A DNA stretch of 64,000 bases from CAIWHR01 sp963786625. Lineage in GTDB: Bacteria; Pseudomonadota; Gammaproteobacteria; Burkholderiales; Casimicrobiaceae. Below the pieces are notes generated by a model. That model searched no databases, had not been told where the DNA came from, and saw only the letters and a list, made by a program, of their open reading frames with translations. Both the position numbers and the translations under genes were made by a program. This document shows positions 26,598 to 35,151 of this stretch, piece after piece. Location: assembly GCA_963786625.1 (NCBI GenBank), contig CAWAZS010000004.1:827720-891719 (forward strand), read 5' to 3'. Position 1 is the first letter of the stretch. Every line of letters begins with the position of its first letter.

Positions 26598-27177
26598 TAC
26601 GCGTTGTTCCAGTCGTCGGACGCCGTGACCACGGTGCCGTCGAAGTTCACGCCGCCGTAGATGCCCTTGGCGCGGCTGAACGTGATGAGGTCGGCCACGA
26701 TGTCGCTCTTGGCGCCCGCGCCGACCGGGCCCGCGGCGATGCTCGCGTCGCCGCCCATCTTGAACGAGGTCGCCAGCAGCGAGTTGAACCCCTTGTCGGT
26801 CATCACCAGCGTGAGCGCCTCCGACACCTGGATGCCGGCCTGGAAACCGACGCTTGCGGTCGCCATCCCGTAGAACACCGGACCGACCCACTTGCCGGAC
26901 TTGGGGTCGCGCGCGAGGACGACGGCGTGGCCGCCCGAGCCGCCGAAGATGAAGCCGGCCTTGAGCACCTCCGGCGCGATCATCACCGCCTTGGCGCGGT
27001 GCAGGTTCTGCTGCAGCCACTTCATTTCCGGATCGCGCATGAAGTTGGACAGCGAGGCTCTCCGCCATGATTGACGAGCTTCTGCTGATCGGCCTGCGCG
27101 TGGACGGACGGTGCAACGAATGCCGCCGCCGCGAGCAGCGTGGTCAAGCCCATGGTGCGTAGCAATTTCTGCAACAT
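26492..27177 (-). CDS. SYLF/YSC84-domain secreted protein (one frame slip)
   Basis: Exported SYLF protein. The ATG at 27177 gives MLQKLLRTMGLTTLLAAAAF and a cleavage site at VHA. The domain includes NLHRAKAVMIAPEVLKAGFI, FGGSGGHAVVLARDP, GFQAGIQVSEALTLVMTDKG and ASIAAGPVGAGAKSDI, the typical YSC84 core ending in KGADKLIAAVTAAAKK. A frame slip near 27060, just after the signal peptide, joins the two parts. It is transcribed towards the terminator at 26440 and is only loosely similar to the SYLF protein at 24686. Confidence 0.85.
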
Positions 27178-27350
27178 CAGGTTCTCCTTGGCGCGAGTTG
27201 CGCGCAGTTGTTGAATCCGTGCCATCGGCGGGACGGCTGTCCGGGCCGACGAACCGCATATTCTATTACATCTTCGCGGCGGAGGCACCGGTCGTCCCGT
27301 GCGACGACGGCCTCGCGTCACCACGTCGCGGGGCGATCGCCGCGCGGCGG

Positions 27351-28248
27351 CTACTGCGGAATCGCGTTCAGCAGGTACATCGCGGCGAGCAGCCCCGACG
27401 GCCGGCCGAGGGGGCCGAGCCACTGCCTGAAGATCGCCTCGATCGCGCCGCTCGCGTACACCTGCGTCAGCGCACGGTTGACCTCGAGCCGCAGCGCCGA
27501 GTCGCCGCGCGGCAGCGCGAACGCGAGGGGCTCGACCGAGATGTCCTCGGCCAGCAGCGTGAGCGCCTTCGGATCCTTCGCCTGCAGCGCGAGGCCGACC
27601 AGCTTGACCTTGTCGCTCGCGAAGGCGTCGAGGAATCCCGTCTCGAGCATGGCGACGCCCTCGTTGCCGTCGCGCAGCCGCGTCACCTTCGCGTTGACGA
27701 GGCGCTCCTTCAGCAGCGCGGAGAGCCGCGTTTCCGTCGTCGTCCCGGCGATGACCCCGACGGTCTTTCCGGTGAGGTCGCCGAGCTTCTGGATCCGCGA
27801 GCTCTCCTTGACCAGCAGGCCGCCGCTTTCGATGAAGACCAGCGAAGAGAAATCGACGTCCCGCATGCGCGTCAGCGTGGCCGTCGTGTTCGCGCAGTCG
27901 ATGTCGGCCTTGCCCGTAGGCCACCAGCAGGATGCGCTCGGAGACCGTGCCCGCCTTCCAGTCGACCTTGAGGTCGGGCACGCCCGCCGCCGCGGCGAGA
28001 TGCGCGATGACGCGCTTGCACAGGTCGATCGAGTACCCGGCAGGCTCCCGCCTGTCGTTGACGAACGAGAACGGCAGCGAGTCGCCGGAGTACACGACGG
28101 CGATCTGCTTCGTGGCTTTGAGCTTCGCGAGCGTGTCGCGCGCCGGCGCAGCGGCGGCGGGCGAGGGTGCCTGCGCCACGGACGGCGTGGCGAATGCGGC
28201 GGCGGCGAGCGCCGTTGCGGCGAGAATGGCGGAGAGGAGGCGCTTCAC
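27351..28248 (-). CDS. Family 3 extracellular solute-binding protein (one frame slip)
   Basis: Periplasmic amino-acid-type binding protein (SBP_bac_3, GltI-like). Signal peptide MKRLLSAILAATALAAAAFA, then SGDSLPFSFVNDRREPAGYS, the classical first-lobe motif, and ATLTRMRDVDFSSLVFIESG and VGVIAGTTTETRL in the second part. One extra G near 27908 (TACGGGCAAGG for TACGGCAAGG) breaks it; correction gives about 298 residues. No permease or ATPase gene is adjacent, so it is an orphan binding protein. It is divergent from, and clearly paralogous to, the protein at 28405-29281. Confidence 0.85.
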
Positions 28249-28404
28249 GTTGATCGACCTTTGCGGGAATCGGCGACGCCGGCGGCGCGGTCCGGCCGCG
28301 ATTCTACAGTCCCGGATCGCCCTCCGCCACGCGCCGCCGCGCGCGCACGACCGGGACGGGGGCGCATGCTAAACTCGGGACCCATTTCCCGGCTCGCAGT
28401 TGCC

Positions 28405-29281
28405 ATGCGCAAGTCCATCCTGTTCTCCTTCGCGCTCGTCGCGTTGGGCCTCGCCCTGGCCGGCGTGCGCGCCGGACGCGGCGGCGGCCTCGCCGACCCT
28501 CGACCGGATCAAGGCGACGGGCGCCATCACCTTCGGCTACCGCGACAACGCCGTGCCGTTCTCGTACAAGGATCGCGAAGGCCGGGTGCGCGGCTACAGC
28601 GTCGAGCTCTGCATGCGGATCGCGGGCGCGATCCAGAAGGAGCTCGCGCTCTGCCGAGCTCAGGATCGAGTGGCTGCCGGTCGAGGCGTCGAACCGCCTG
28701 GACTACGTCACCGGCGGCAAGGTGGACGCCGTCTGCGGGACGACGACGATCACGCTGTCGCGGATGCGGCTCGTCGATTTCAGCCTGCCGTTCTTCGTCG
28801 ACGGCGGCAGCGTGCTGGTGCGCGCGAAATCGAAGCTCGCGCGAATCGCCGACCTCAAGGGCAAGCGCATCGCGGTGATCGCCGGCACGACCACCGAGGA
28901 GTCGCTCGTCCGCGGCATGAACGCGGATCTCTGCGCCCGCCGTGCTCGTCCCGGTCCAGAACGCCGCCGAGGGAATGGCGATGCTTTCCGAGCGCAAGGT
29001 CGACGGCTACGCCGGCGGATCGCACCGTGCTCGCGTACCTGAAGCTGCGCTCGCGCAACCCGAAGGACTACGCCTTCGTCGACGGCGACTTCTCGTACGA
29101 GCCCTTCGGCCTGCCCATGCGCCGCGACGACCCCGATTTCAGGCTCGCGGTGAACCGCGCGCTCGCGAACCTCTATCGCACCGGCGACATCGACGAGATC
29201 TTCCAGCGCTGGCTCGGCGCGCTGGGCAAGCCGGGCCCGCTGCTGCACTCGATGTTCTACCTCAGCACGCTGCCGGAATGA
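28405..29281 (+). CDS. Family 3 extracellular solute-binding protein, paralogue (four frame slips)
   Basis: Same family and ending as its divergent neighbour: TGAITFGYRDNAVPFSYKDR, GTTTITLSRMRLVDFSLPFF, RIAVIAGTTTEESLVRG and EIFQRWLGALGKPGPLLHSM. The ATG at 28405 starts a signal peptide (MRKSILFSFALVALGLALAG). Extra bases near 28468, 28655, 28935 and 29020 break the frame; each removal restores family sequence. Likely glutamate/aspartate-type ligand by family, but this is inference. It is followed eight bases later by a small secreted protein gene. Confidence 0.83.
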
Positions 29282-29288
29282 GCCGAAC

Positions 29289-29759
29289 ATGCCCGCGTTG
29301 ATCGCACGCCTGGCCGCCTTCGCCGTCGCCGGTCTCGTCGCCGTCCTCGCTGTGGTGCCGGCGCAGGCGCAGATGAAGTCGCAGCTGCCCGCGCAAAGCG
29401 CCAGTGCCGGGGCCGACTGCACGAGCTTTCCCTGCGGCCGCGTCGAGACGATCCGCCAGACCACGGTCAAGCAGGCGTGGACGCCGCTCGGAACGCCCAG
29501 CGGCTTCGACGCCGACGGGCGCGCCGTCACGTCGTACAAGATCGGGCCGGGGCTGTCGAACCAGGGCATGGTCGTGCTGGGCGCCGGTGGCGGGGCGACC
29601 TACCGCAAGTCGCCCAACGCCTACGAGCAGCCGCGCTGGGAAGTGACCCTCAAGATGGACAACGGCCAGAAGCGCGTCGTCACCGTCGCCTACGAGCCGT
29701 TCGTCCGCGAAGGCGATCACGTGCGCGTCGCGGGCAACAGCCTCGAGCTCGTCGACTGA
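29289..29759 (+). CDS. Small secreted protein, SlyB-like C-terminal region
   Basis: 156 residues with a signal peptide (ARLAAFAVAGLVAVLAVVPA, cleavage at AQA). The centre contains one glycine-rich segment (MVVLGAGGGATY) and the C-terminus, WEVTLKMDNGQKRVVTVAYE followed by GDHVRVAGNSLEL, resembles the beta-rich ending of SlyB-type outer-membrane lipoproteins, although no lipobox is present. Function unknown. It sits eight bases behind the solute-binding protein and 28 bases before the MlaE-like operon. Confidence 0.6.
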   Translation: MPALIARLAAFAVAGLVAVLAVVPAQAQMKSQLPAQSASAGADCTSFPCGRVETIRQTTVKQAWTPLGTPSGFDADGRAVTSYKIGPGLSNQGMVVLGAGGGATYRKSPNAYEQPRWEVTLKMDNGQKRVVTVAYEPFVREGDHVRVAGNSLELVD

Positions 29760-29787
29760 CCTGTCGACGGCGATCGGCGGGTTGCAC

Positions 29788-30900
29788 ATGGCAGCGCTGG
29801 CGATCACCGACACGGCGGACGGCCGGCGCATCCTCGCGCTGACGGGCCGCCTCGACGCGACGACGCTGCCCGACCTCTGGGACAAGGCGCGGCGCGCCGC
29901 GGACGACGCGGCGACGAAGCCGCTCGTCGTCGACGCGGCCGGCGTCGAGTACTGCGACGGCGCCGGCGCGGCGCTGTTCGTCGAGCTGCTGCGCCGCCCG
30001 CGCGCCGGCAAGGTCGAGGTCGCGAACCTCAAGCCTGCGTACGAGGTGCTGCTCAAGCAGTTCGACCCCAAGGTCCTCGAGCACGACCTCGATCCCGAAT
30101 CGCCGCGCCGGCCGGCGGTCGAGGAGATCGGCTACGCCGCCGCCGGGGTCTGGCGCGACATCCGGATCCAGGTCGAGTTCATCGGCGAGACGTCGGCGGC
30201 GCTCTTCTACGCGGCGACGCACCCGGCATCGGTGCGCTGGCGCGACGTGTGGCGCATTTGCGAGCGCGCCGGCGCCGACGCGCTGCCGATCGTCGCGCTG
30301 ATCTCGTTCCTGCTCGGGATGATCCTCGCCTTCCAGTCGGCGGTGCCGATGAAGCGCTTCGGGGCGGAGATCTTCGTCGCCGACCTGATCGGCCTCGCGA
30401 TGCTGCGCGAGCTGGGCCCGCTGATGACCGCGATCCTGCTGGCCGGCCGCTCCGGCGCCGCGTTCGCCGCCGAGATCGGCACGATGCGCGTCAACCAGGA
30501 AGTCGACGCGCTGACGACGATGGGGCTGAACCCGGTCCGCTTCCTGGTCACGCCGCGCATCATCGCCGCGCTGCTGATGACGCCGCTGCTGACGCTGTTC
30601 GCCGACCTCGTCGGGGTGCTCGGCGGTGCGCTCACGATGCAGTCGTTCGCGATCCCGTACCTGACGTTCCTGAAGGAAGTCGACAGCGCGGTGACGATGA
30701 CCGATTTCCTCGCGGGCTTCGTCAAGTCGTTCGTGTTCGCGGTGCTGGTCGCCGGCATCGGCTGCCTGCGCGGCCTGCAGACGGCGGCCGGCGCATCGGC
30801 CGTCGGGGACTCGGCGACCCGCGCCGTCGTCTCGGGGATCATCCTGCTCGTCGTCGTCGACGGGCTGTTCGCCGTCGCCTTTTACCTGCTGAACATCTGA
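29788..30900 (+). CDS. MlaE-like ABC permease with N-terminal STAS domain
   Basis: Residues ~1-100 form a STAS domain (RILALTGRLDATTLPDLWDK, then PLVVDAAGVEYCDGAGAALF), and the rest is a MlaE permease (ADALPIVALISFLLGMILAF, ELGPLMTAILLAGRSGAAFA, EIGTMRVNQEVDALTTMGLN). In E. coli the STAS protein MlaB is separate; here it is fused. Permeases of this type move phospholipids between membranes together with an MCE protein. It starts a four-gene operon with a MlaF-like ATPase, an MCE protein and an auxiliary lipoprotein. The ATG at 29788 is preferred; a TTG six bases earlier is possible. Confidence 0.9.
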   Translation: MAALAITDTADGRRILALTGRLDATTLPDLWDKARRAADDAATKPLVVDAAGVEYCDGAGAALFVELLRRPRAGKVEVANLKPAYEVLLKQFDPKVLEHDLDPESPRRPAVEEIGYAAAGVWRDIRIQVEFIGETSAALFYAATHPASVRWRDVWRICERAGADALPIVALISFLLGMILAFQSAVPMKRFGAEIFVADLIGLAMLRELGPLMTAILLAGRSGAAFAAEIGTMRVNQEVDALTTMGLNPVRFLVTPRIIAALLMTPLLTLFADLVGVLGGALTMQSFAIPYLTFLKEVDSAVTMTDFLAGFVKSFVFAVLVAGIGCLRGLQTAAGASAVGDSATRAVVSGIILLVVVDGLFAVAFYLLNI

Positions 30901-30901
30901 G

Positions 30902-31672
30902 ATGAGCGACGCCGACGACGTCATCATCCGCGTCGAGAACGTCGACGCCGGCTACGAGGGTGTCGCGATCCTCGAGCGGGTCAATTTCGAGATCCGCCGC
31001 GGCGAGGTCTTCGGCATCCTCGGCGGCTCCGGTTGCGGAAAGAGCACGCTGATGAAGCACATGATCGGCCTGCTGCCGCCGGTCGCGGGCCGCGTGCTGA
31101 TCGCCGGCGACGACATCGTCACCGCCGAGGGCCCGGCGCTGGAGGCGATTCAGCGCCGGTTCGGCGTGATGTACCAGTCGGGCGCGCTCTTCGGATCGAT
31201 GACGCTGCTCGAGAACGTGCGGCTGCCGCTCGAGGAGTACACGAACCTGCCGGACGCGGCGATCGACCTCGTCGCGCGGATGAAGCTCGAGCTGGTGGGA
31301 CTGGAGGCGTTCACCGGGCACCTGCCGGCGGCGCTGTCCGGCGGCATGCAGAAGCGGGCCGGGATCGCCCGCGCGATGGCGCTCGACCCGTCGATCCTGT
31401 TCCTCGACGAGCCGTCGTCCGGCCTCGATCCGATCACGGCGGCCTCGCTCGACGCGACGATCAGGCGCCTCGCCGGGAGCCTCGGCGTGACGTTCGTGAT
31501 CGTCACCCACGACCTCGGCAGCGTGTTCGTCGCGACCGATCGCGTGATCCTCCTCGACCGCCGCGCCAAGGGTATCATCGCGGAGGGCGACCCGCGCCGC
31601 CTGCGCGACGAGACCGACGACCCGCGCGTGCGCGCCTTCTTCCGGCGTGAGGCCGAGGCGGTCACGACCTGA
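30902..31672 (+). CDS. MlaF-like ABC ATPase
   Basis: 256-residue ATPase of the lipid-transport operon. Walker A is GGSGCGKSTLMKHMIG, the signature LSGGMQKRAGIARAMA has the MlaF/Mkl-type SGGM-x-KR form, Walker B is SILFLDEPSSGLDP, and the H-loop is FVIVTHDLGSVF. It starts one base after the permease stop. It should energise extraction or insertion of phospholipids by the MlaE/MCE complex. Confidence 0.93.
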   Translation: MSDADDVIIRVENVDAGYEGVAILERVNFEIRRGEVFGILGGSGCGKSTLMKHMIGLLPPVAGRVLIAGDDIVTAEGPALEAIQRRFGVMYQSGALFGSMTLLENVRLPLEEYTNLPDAAIDLVARMKLELVGLEAFTGHLPAALSGGMQKRAGIARAMALDPSILFLDEPSSGLDPITAASLDATIRRLAGSLGVTFVIVTHDLGSVFVATDRVILLDRRAKGIIAEGDPRRLRDETDDPRVRAFFRREAEAVTT

Positions 31673-31679
31673 GCGAGCC

Positions 31680-32741
31680 ATGAGCCTCAAAGCCAACTAC
31701 TTCAAGCTGGGCTTGTTCGTGATCGGCGCGGTCATCGCCGGCGCCATCGTGCTCGTCGTGATCGGCTCCGGCCGCTGGTTCCAGCCCAAGGTCGCGATCG
31801 AGAGCTATTTCGACGAGTCGGTGCAGGGCCTCGACATCGGCTCGAAGCTCAAGTACCGCGGCGTGGTCATCGGCCAGGTGACGCGGATCGGATTCACCTA
31901 CAACAAGTACCAGCAGGACCGGCCGATGGCCGAGCGCGCGCGCTACGTGCTGGTCGAGGCGCAGATCGAGCCGAAGCAGCTCGGAAGCCGTGCGGGAGCC
32001 GGCGACATCACCAATCCGGCCGCCGCGCAGTTGGAAGTCGAGCGCGGTCTGCGCATGCGCCTCGCACCGCAGGGGATCACGGGCACCAGCTACCTCGAGA
32101 TCGATTTCGTCGACCCGATACCGCCGACTCTGCCGATCGACTGGGCGCCCGACAATATCTACATCCCCAGCGCGCCGTCGACGGTGGCGACCTTCGTCAA
32201 CTCCGCGATCGAAGTGCTCGACCGGCTGCGCCGGCTCGACATCGAGAAGACGCTCGACAATCTCAACACGCTGCTGGTGACGACCAACGCGCGGATCGAC
32301 GCCATCGACACCAAGACGATCTCCCAGCGGACCACAACGGCGCTGGCCAAGATCGAGGCGGCCCTCGACGACCTCAAGAAGAAGAACCTCACCGGCGAGG
32401 CGGCTGTCCTGCTTGCGGAGCTCCGCGCAAGCAACGCCGAGCTCAAGAAGACGCTCGCGAGCCCCGCGCTGCAGAAGCTGCCCGATGACACGGCGGCGGC
32501 GCTCGAGCGCCTGCGCGCGATCCTCGACGATCCGAACCTGCAGAAGACGCTGTCGCATCTGTCGCGCACGCTGGGCCGCATGGACCGGATCCTGGGCGGC
32601 GGCGAGGCGGACCTCGCGATCACCGTCGAGAACCTGCGGCAGATCACCGACAACCTGCGCGACCTGACCGAGGACGCGAAGCGCTATCCGGCGAACGTGA
32701 TCCTCGGCGAGCCGCCGAAACCGCCGGAGCGCGCCCGATGA
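31680..32741 (+). CDS. MCE-domain (MlaD/PqiB-type) lipid-binding protein
   Basis: 353 residues: one N-terminal membrane anchor (LGLFVIGAVIAGAIVLVVIG), a single MCE domain (AIESYFDESVQGLDIGSKLKY, GVVIGQVTRIGF, GLRMRLAPQGITGTSYLEID) and a long C-terminal helical region (residues ~180-345) rich in Leu, Lys and Glu, consistent with a needle-like helical bundle. It is longer than E. coli MlaD and closer to MCE proteins whose helices form a tunnel across the periplasm. The stop overlaps the auxiliary lipoprotein start. Confidence 0.92.
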   Translation: MSLKANYFKLGLFVIGAVIAGAIVLVVIGSGRWFQPKVAIESYFDESVQGLDIGSKLKYRGVVIGQVTRIGFTYNKYQQDRPMAERARYVLVEAQIEPKQLGSRAGAGDITNPAAAQLEVERGLRMRLAPQGITGTSYLEIDFVDPIPPTLPIDWAPDNIYIPSAPSTVATFVNSAIEVLDRLRRLDIEKTLDNLNTLLVTTNARIDAIDTKTISQRTTTALAKIEAALDDLKKKNLTGEAAVLLAELRASNAELKKTLASPALQKLPDDTAAALERLRAILDDPNLQKTLSHLSRTLGRMDRILGGGEADLAITVENLRQITDNLRDLTEDAKRYPANVILGEPPKPPERAR

Positions 32742-33397
32742 AACCGACGTCCCCCCTGCCATCGCCGCGCGCGTTCCTGCGACGCGCCGGAGGCGCGCTT
32801 GCGCTGCTCGCGGTCGCCGCGATCCTTGCGTCGTGCTCGATCTCGCGCCTGGCGCCGGTCAAGCGCACGTTCCTGCTCGACCCCGCGATGCCGCCGATGG
32901 TCTCGGTGCAGAAGCTCGCGGTGCTGCGCGTGGGTATGGTCAACGTCGGCGCGCCCTTTCGCGGCAAGGCCTTCGTCTACCGCCAGGACGAATTGAAGTA
33001 CGAGGCGGACTACTACCACGAATTCTTCGTCGCACCCGTCGCGATGCTGTCGGAAGCGACGGCGAAGGCGCTGGCGGCGGCGAACGTGTTCCGCCGCGTG
33101 GTGCCGCCCGGCGCGACCGCCGACGAGGGCGACTACGTGCTCGACGGCTTCGCTTCGGAGCTCTACGGCGATGCGCGCGAGGCGGGCAAGCCGGCGGCGG
33201 TGCTCGCGGTGACTTACTACGTCTCCTCGGCGAAGGCGGCGATCCCCACGGTGCTCTGGTCGCGCGAGTACCGGCAGCGCGTCGCGTTCACCGGGACGGA
33301 CCCGGAGGCGCTCGCCCGCGCGTGGAACGCGGCACTGTCCGCGATCCTCGCCGACCTCGCGCGCGACCTCGCGGCGGCGGAGCTGCCGAAGCCCTGA
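32738..33397 (+). CDS. ABC-type transport auxiliary lipoprotein
   Basis: 219 residues with a lipoprotein signal (GALALLAVAAILASC, lipobox LASC). The mature part fits the ABC_trans_aux/PqiC-like family: LDPAMPPMVSVQKLAVLRVG, FRGKAFVYRQDELKYEADYY, FFVAPVAMLSEAT. Such proteins anchor MCE systems at the outer membrane. Its ATG overlaps the MCE gene stop, completing the permease-ATPase-MCE-lipoprotein operon. Confidence 0.87.
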   Translation: MKPTSPLPSPRAFLRRAGGALALLAVAAILASCSISRLAPVKRTFLLDPAMPPMVSVQKLAVLRVGMVNVGAPFRGKAFVYRQDELKYEADYYHEFFVAPVAMLSEATAKALAAANVFRRVVPPGATADEGDYVLDGFASELYGDAREAGKPAAVLAVTYYVSSAKAAIPTVLWSREYRQRVAFTGTDPEALARAWNAALSAILADLARDLAAAELPKP

Positions 33398-33420
33398 ACG
33401 AAGTGCCCGGATGCCGTGGA

Positions 33421-33437
33421 CCCGTGCCGAGCACGGG
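33421..33437. terminator. Hairpin between convergent operons
   Basis: CCCGTGC-CGA-GCACGGG, a perfect 7-base stem, lies in the 55-base gap between the lipid-transport operon and the converging efflux operon. No T-run follows, so it is a weak candidate. Confidence 0.35.
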
Positions 33438-33452
33438 CTCCGCACCGGCCTG

Positions 33453-35151
33453 TCAGAACAACGGCTGGCGCGCCGGACTTTCGGGGGCCGGCTTCGCCAC
33501 GCCGCCCGTCGTCAGCCTGTCCGCCTCGCTCACCCAGCCACCGCCCATCGCCTTGTACGTGCTGGCGGCGGAGTTGAAGACCGACGCGCGCACGGCGGCG
33601 AGCGTCAGCTCGGCGGGAAACAGCGACTGCTCGGCCTGCAGGACGGTCGAGTAGGCGGTATAGCCGCCGTCGTACTGCAGCTTCGCCAGGCGCGCGTAAT
33701 CGCGGAGCGCGGCGACCAGGCGCTCCTGCGCCGCGAGCTGCTCCTCGAGCTTCTGCCGGGCCACCAGTGCGTTGTCGACGTCGGCGAACGCATTCTGGAT
33801 CGCCAGCCGGTAGTTGAGCAGGGCGGCCTGCTGCGCGGCTTCGGACTGTGCGACCTGGCCGCTGACCGCGCCGAAGGTGAAGATCGGCCCGACGATCTGG
33901 CCCGCGTAGTTCCAGACCCGCGTCGGCCCCTTGAACAGGTCGGAGAGGTCGGTGCTCGAGCTGCCCAGCGCGCCGGTGAGCGAGATCGTCGGGAAGTAGA
34001 GCGCCTTGGCGGCGCCGATCTGCGCGTTGGCTGCGATCAGCGATTGCTCGGCCTGCATGATGTCCGGCCGGCGCTCGAGCAGCGTGGAAGGCACGCCTGC
34101 GGGCACTTTCGGCAGCGGCCAGCGCGTAGATGGACTTGCCCCGCGGGATGGGACCCGGGTTGCGGCCGAGCAGGATCGACAGCGCACTCTCGGTCTGCGC
34201 GATCTGCGACTCGATCTGCGGGATCTGCGCCGCCGCAGTCTCGTACTGCGACTGCGCCTGGGAGACGGTCATTTGCGAAGTCTGCCCGTACTTGAACTGG
34301 AGCTGGTAGAGGCGCACCGATTCGCCGTAGGTGCCGAGCGTGCGCTTCGAGATCGCAAGCTGCTCGTCCAGGCCGCGCAACGCGATGTAGTTGGTGGCAA
34401 CCGCGCTCACCAGCGTCAGGATCACGCCGCGCCGGGCCTCGTCGGTGGCGAGCATGTTCGCCTGCGCCGCCTCGGAAAGGCGCCGGATGCGTCCCCAGAG
34501 GTCGATTTCCCAGCTCGCGCTGAGCAGCGCCTGGTAGGCGGTCTGCGGATTCGGATAGTTCGGAATCACGGCGACGATTCCGGTGTCGGGGATGCGCGCC
34601 TGTTCCCCGTACGCCGAGTAGCCGACCTGCGGGAAGAGCGCCGAGCGGGTCTGCGTGATCACCGCGAGGGCCTGCTCGACATTGGCGGCCGCGATCTTGA
34701 CGCTGAGGTTGTTGGCGAGCGCGGTCTCGATCAGCCCGTCGAGCACCGGGTCGCCGAACTGTTTCCACCACGCGGTGTTCGCGGTTTCCGCCACCTGCGC
34801 GGGCTCGAAGCGGAAGGCGGCCGGCGCGTCGACTTGCGGTCGCACGTAGTCCGGTCCCATCGTGCAGCCTGCAAGTGCCAACGCGGCTACGCAAAGGACG
34901 GCACCCAATGCGTCCAGCTGAAGCCGGACCCACGGACGGAGTGCCTGCCTTTCATGTGGGGCCGCCTTCAGGCGGCTTCGCGCGTCCGGCTGAAGCCGGA
35001 CCCACGGACGGAGCGCTGGCTCCTCATGTGGGGCCGCCTTCAGGTGGCTTCGCGCGTCCGGCTGAAGCCGGACCCACGGACGGAGCGCCTGCCTTTCATG
35101 TGGGGCCGCCTTCAGGCGGTCGGGCGCGTCGAGGCCGCTCATCTCAATCAC
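33453..35151 (-). CDS. RND efflux outer-membrane lipoprotein (OprM/NodT family) with repeat-derived N-terminal extension (one frame slip)
   Basis: TolC-like channel of the pump encoded upstream. The lipobox LALAGC precedes MGPDYVRPQVDAPAAFRF, the classic OprM start; AASWEIDLWGRIRRLSEA-like and TISLTGALGSSSTDLSDLF segments follow. A slip near 34105 joins the halves. The frame opens at GTG 35151, which overlaps the pump gene stop (GTGATTGA), but codons ~10-80 translate the 72-bp repeat array into three 24-residue copies (RLKAAPHERQALRPWVRLQP). Only a TTG at 34908 lies after the repeat, giving a very short signal without basic residues, so translation may really start in or before the repeat, whose arginines could serve as the n-region. 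Confidence 0.85.
34912..35120. repeat. Composite REP-like palindrome array, 72-bp period, at the 5' end of the OprM-like gene
   Basis: Three units of 72 bases each carry GTCCGGCTGAAGCCGGAC (34912 with one change, 34984, 35056) and GCCGCC-TTCA-GGCGGC (34961, 35033 and 35105; the last two with one change). The same palindromes occur at 17857-17969 with a different, 36-base period. The array lies between the pump gene and its outer-membrane partner and keeps the reading frame open. It resembles REPIN-type elements. Confidence 0.88.

Noticed and set aside
28405..29281. Programmed ribosomal frameshifting as an explanation for multi-slip genes
   Set aside because: Four slips in one small gene, no common slippery motif, no stimulatory structure, and comparable slips throughout unrelated genes make sequence error far more likely.
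34912..35120. Regular 72-bp repeats resembling a CRISPR array
   Set aside because: Units are contiguous palindromes without variable spacers, no cas genes are present, and the same palindromes occur with a 36-bp period elsewhere.
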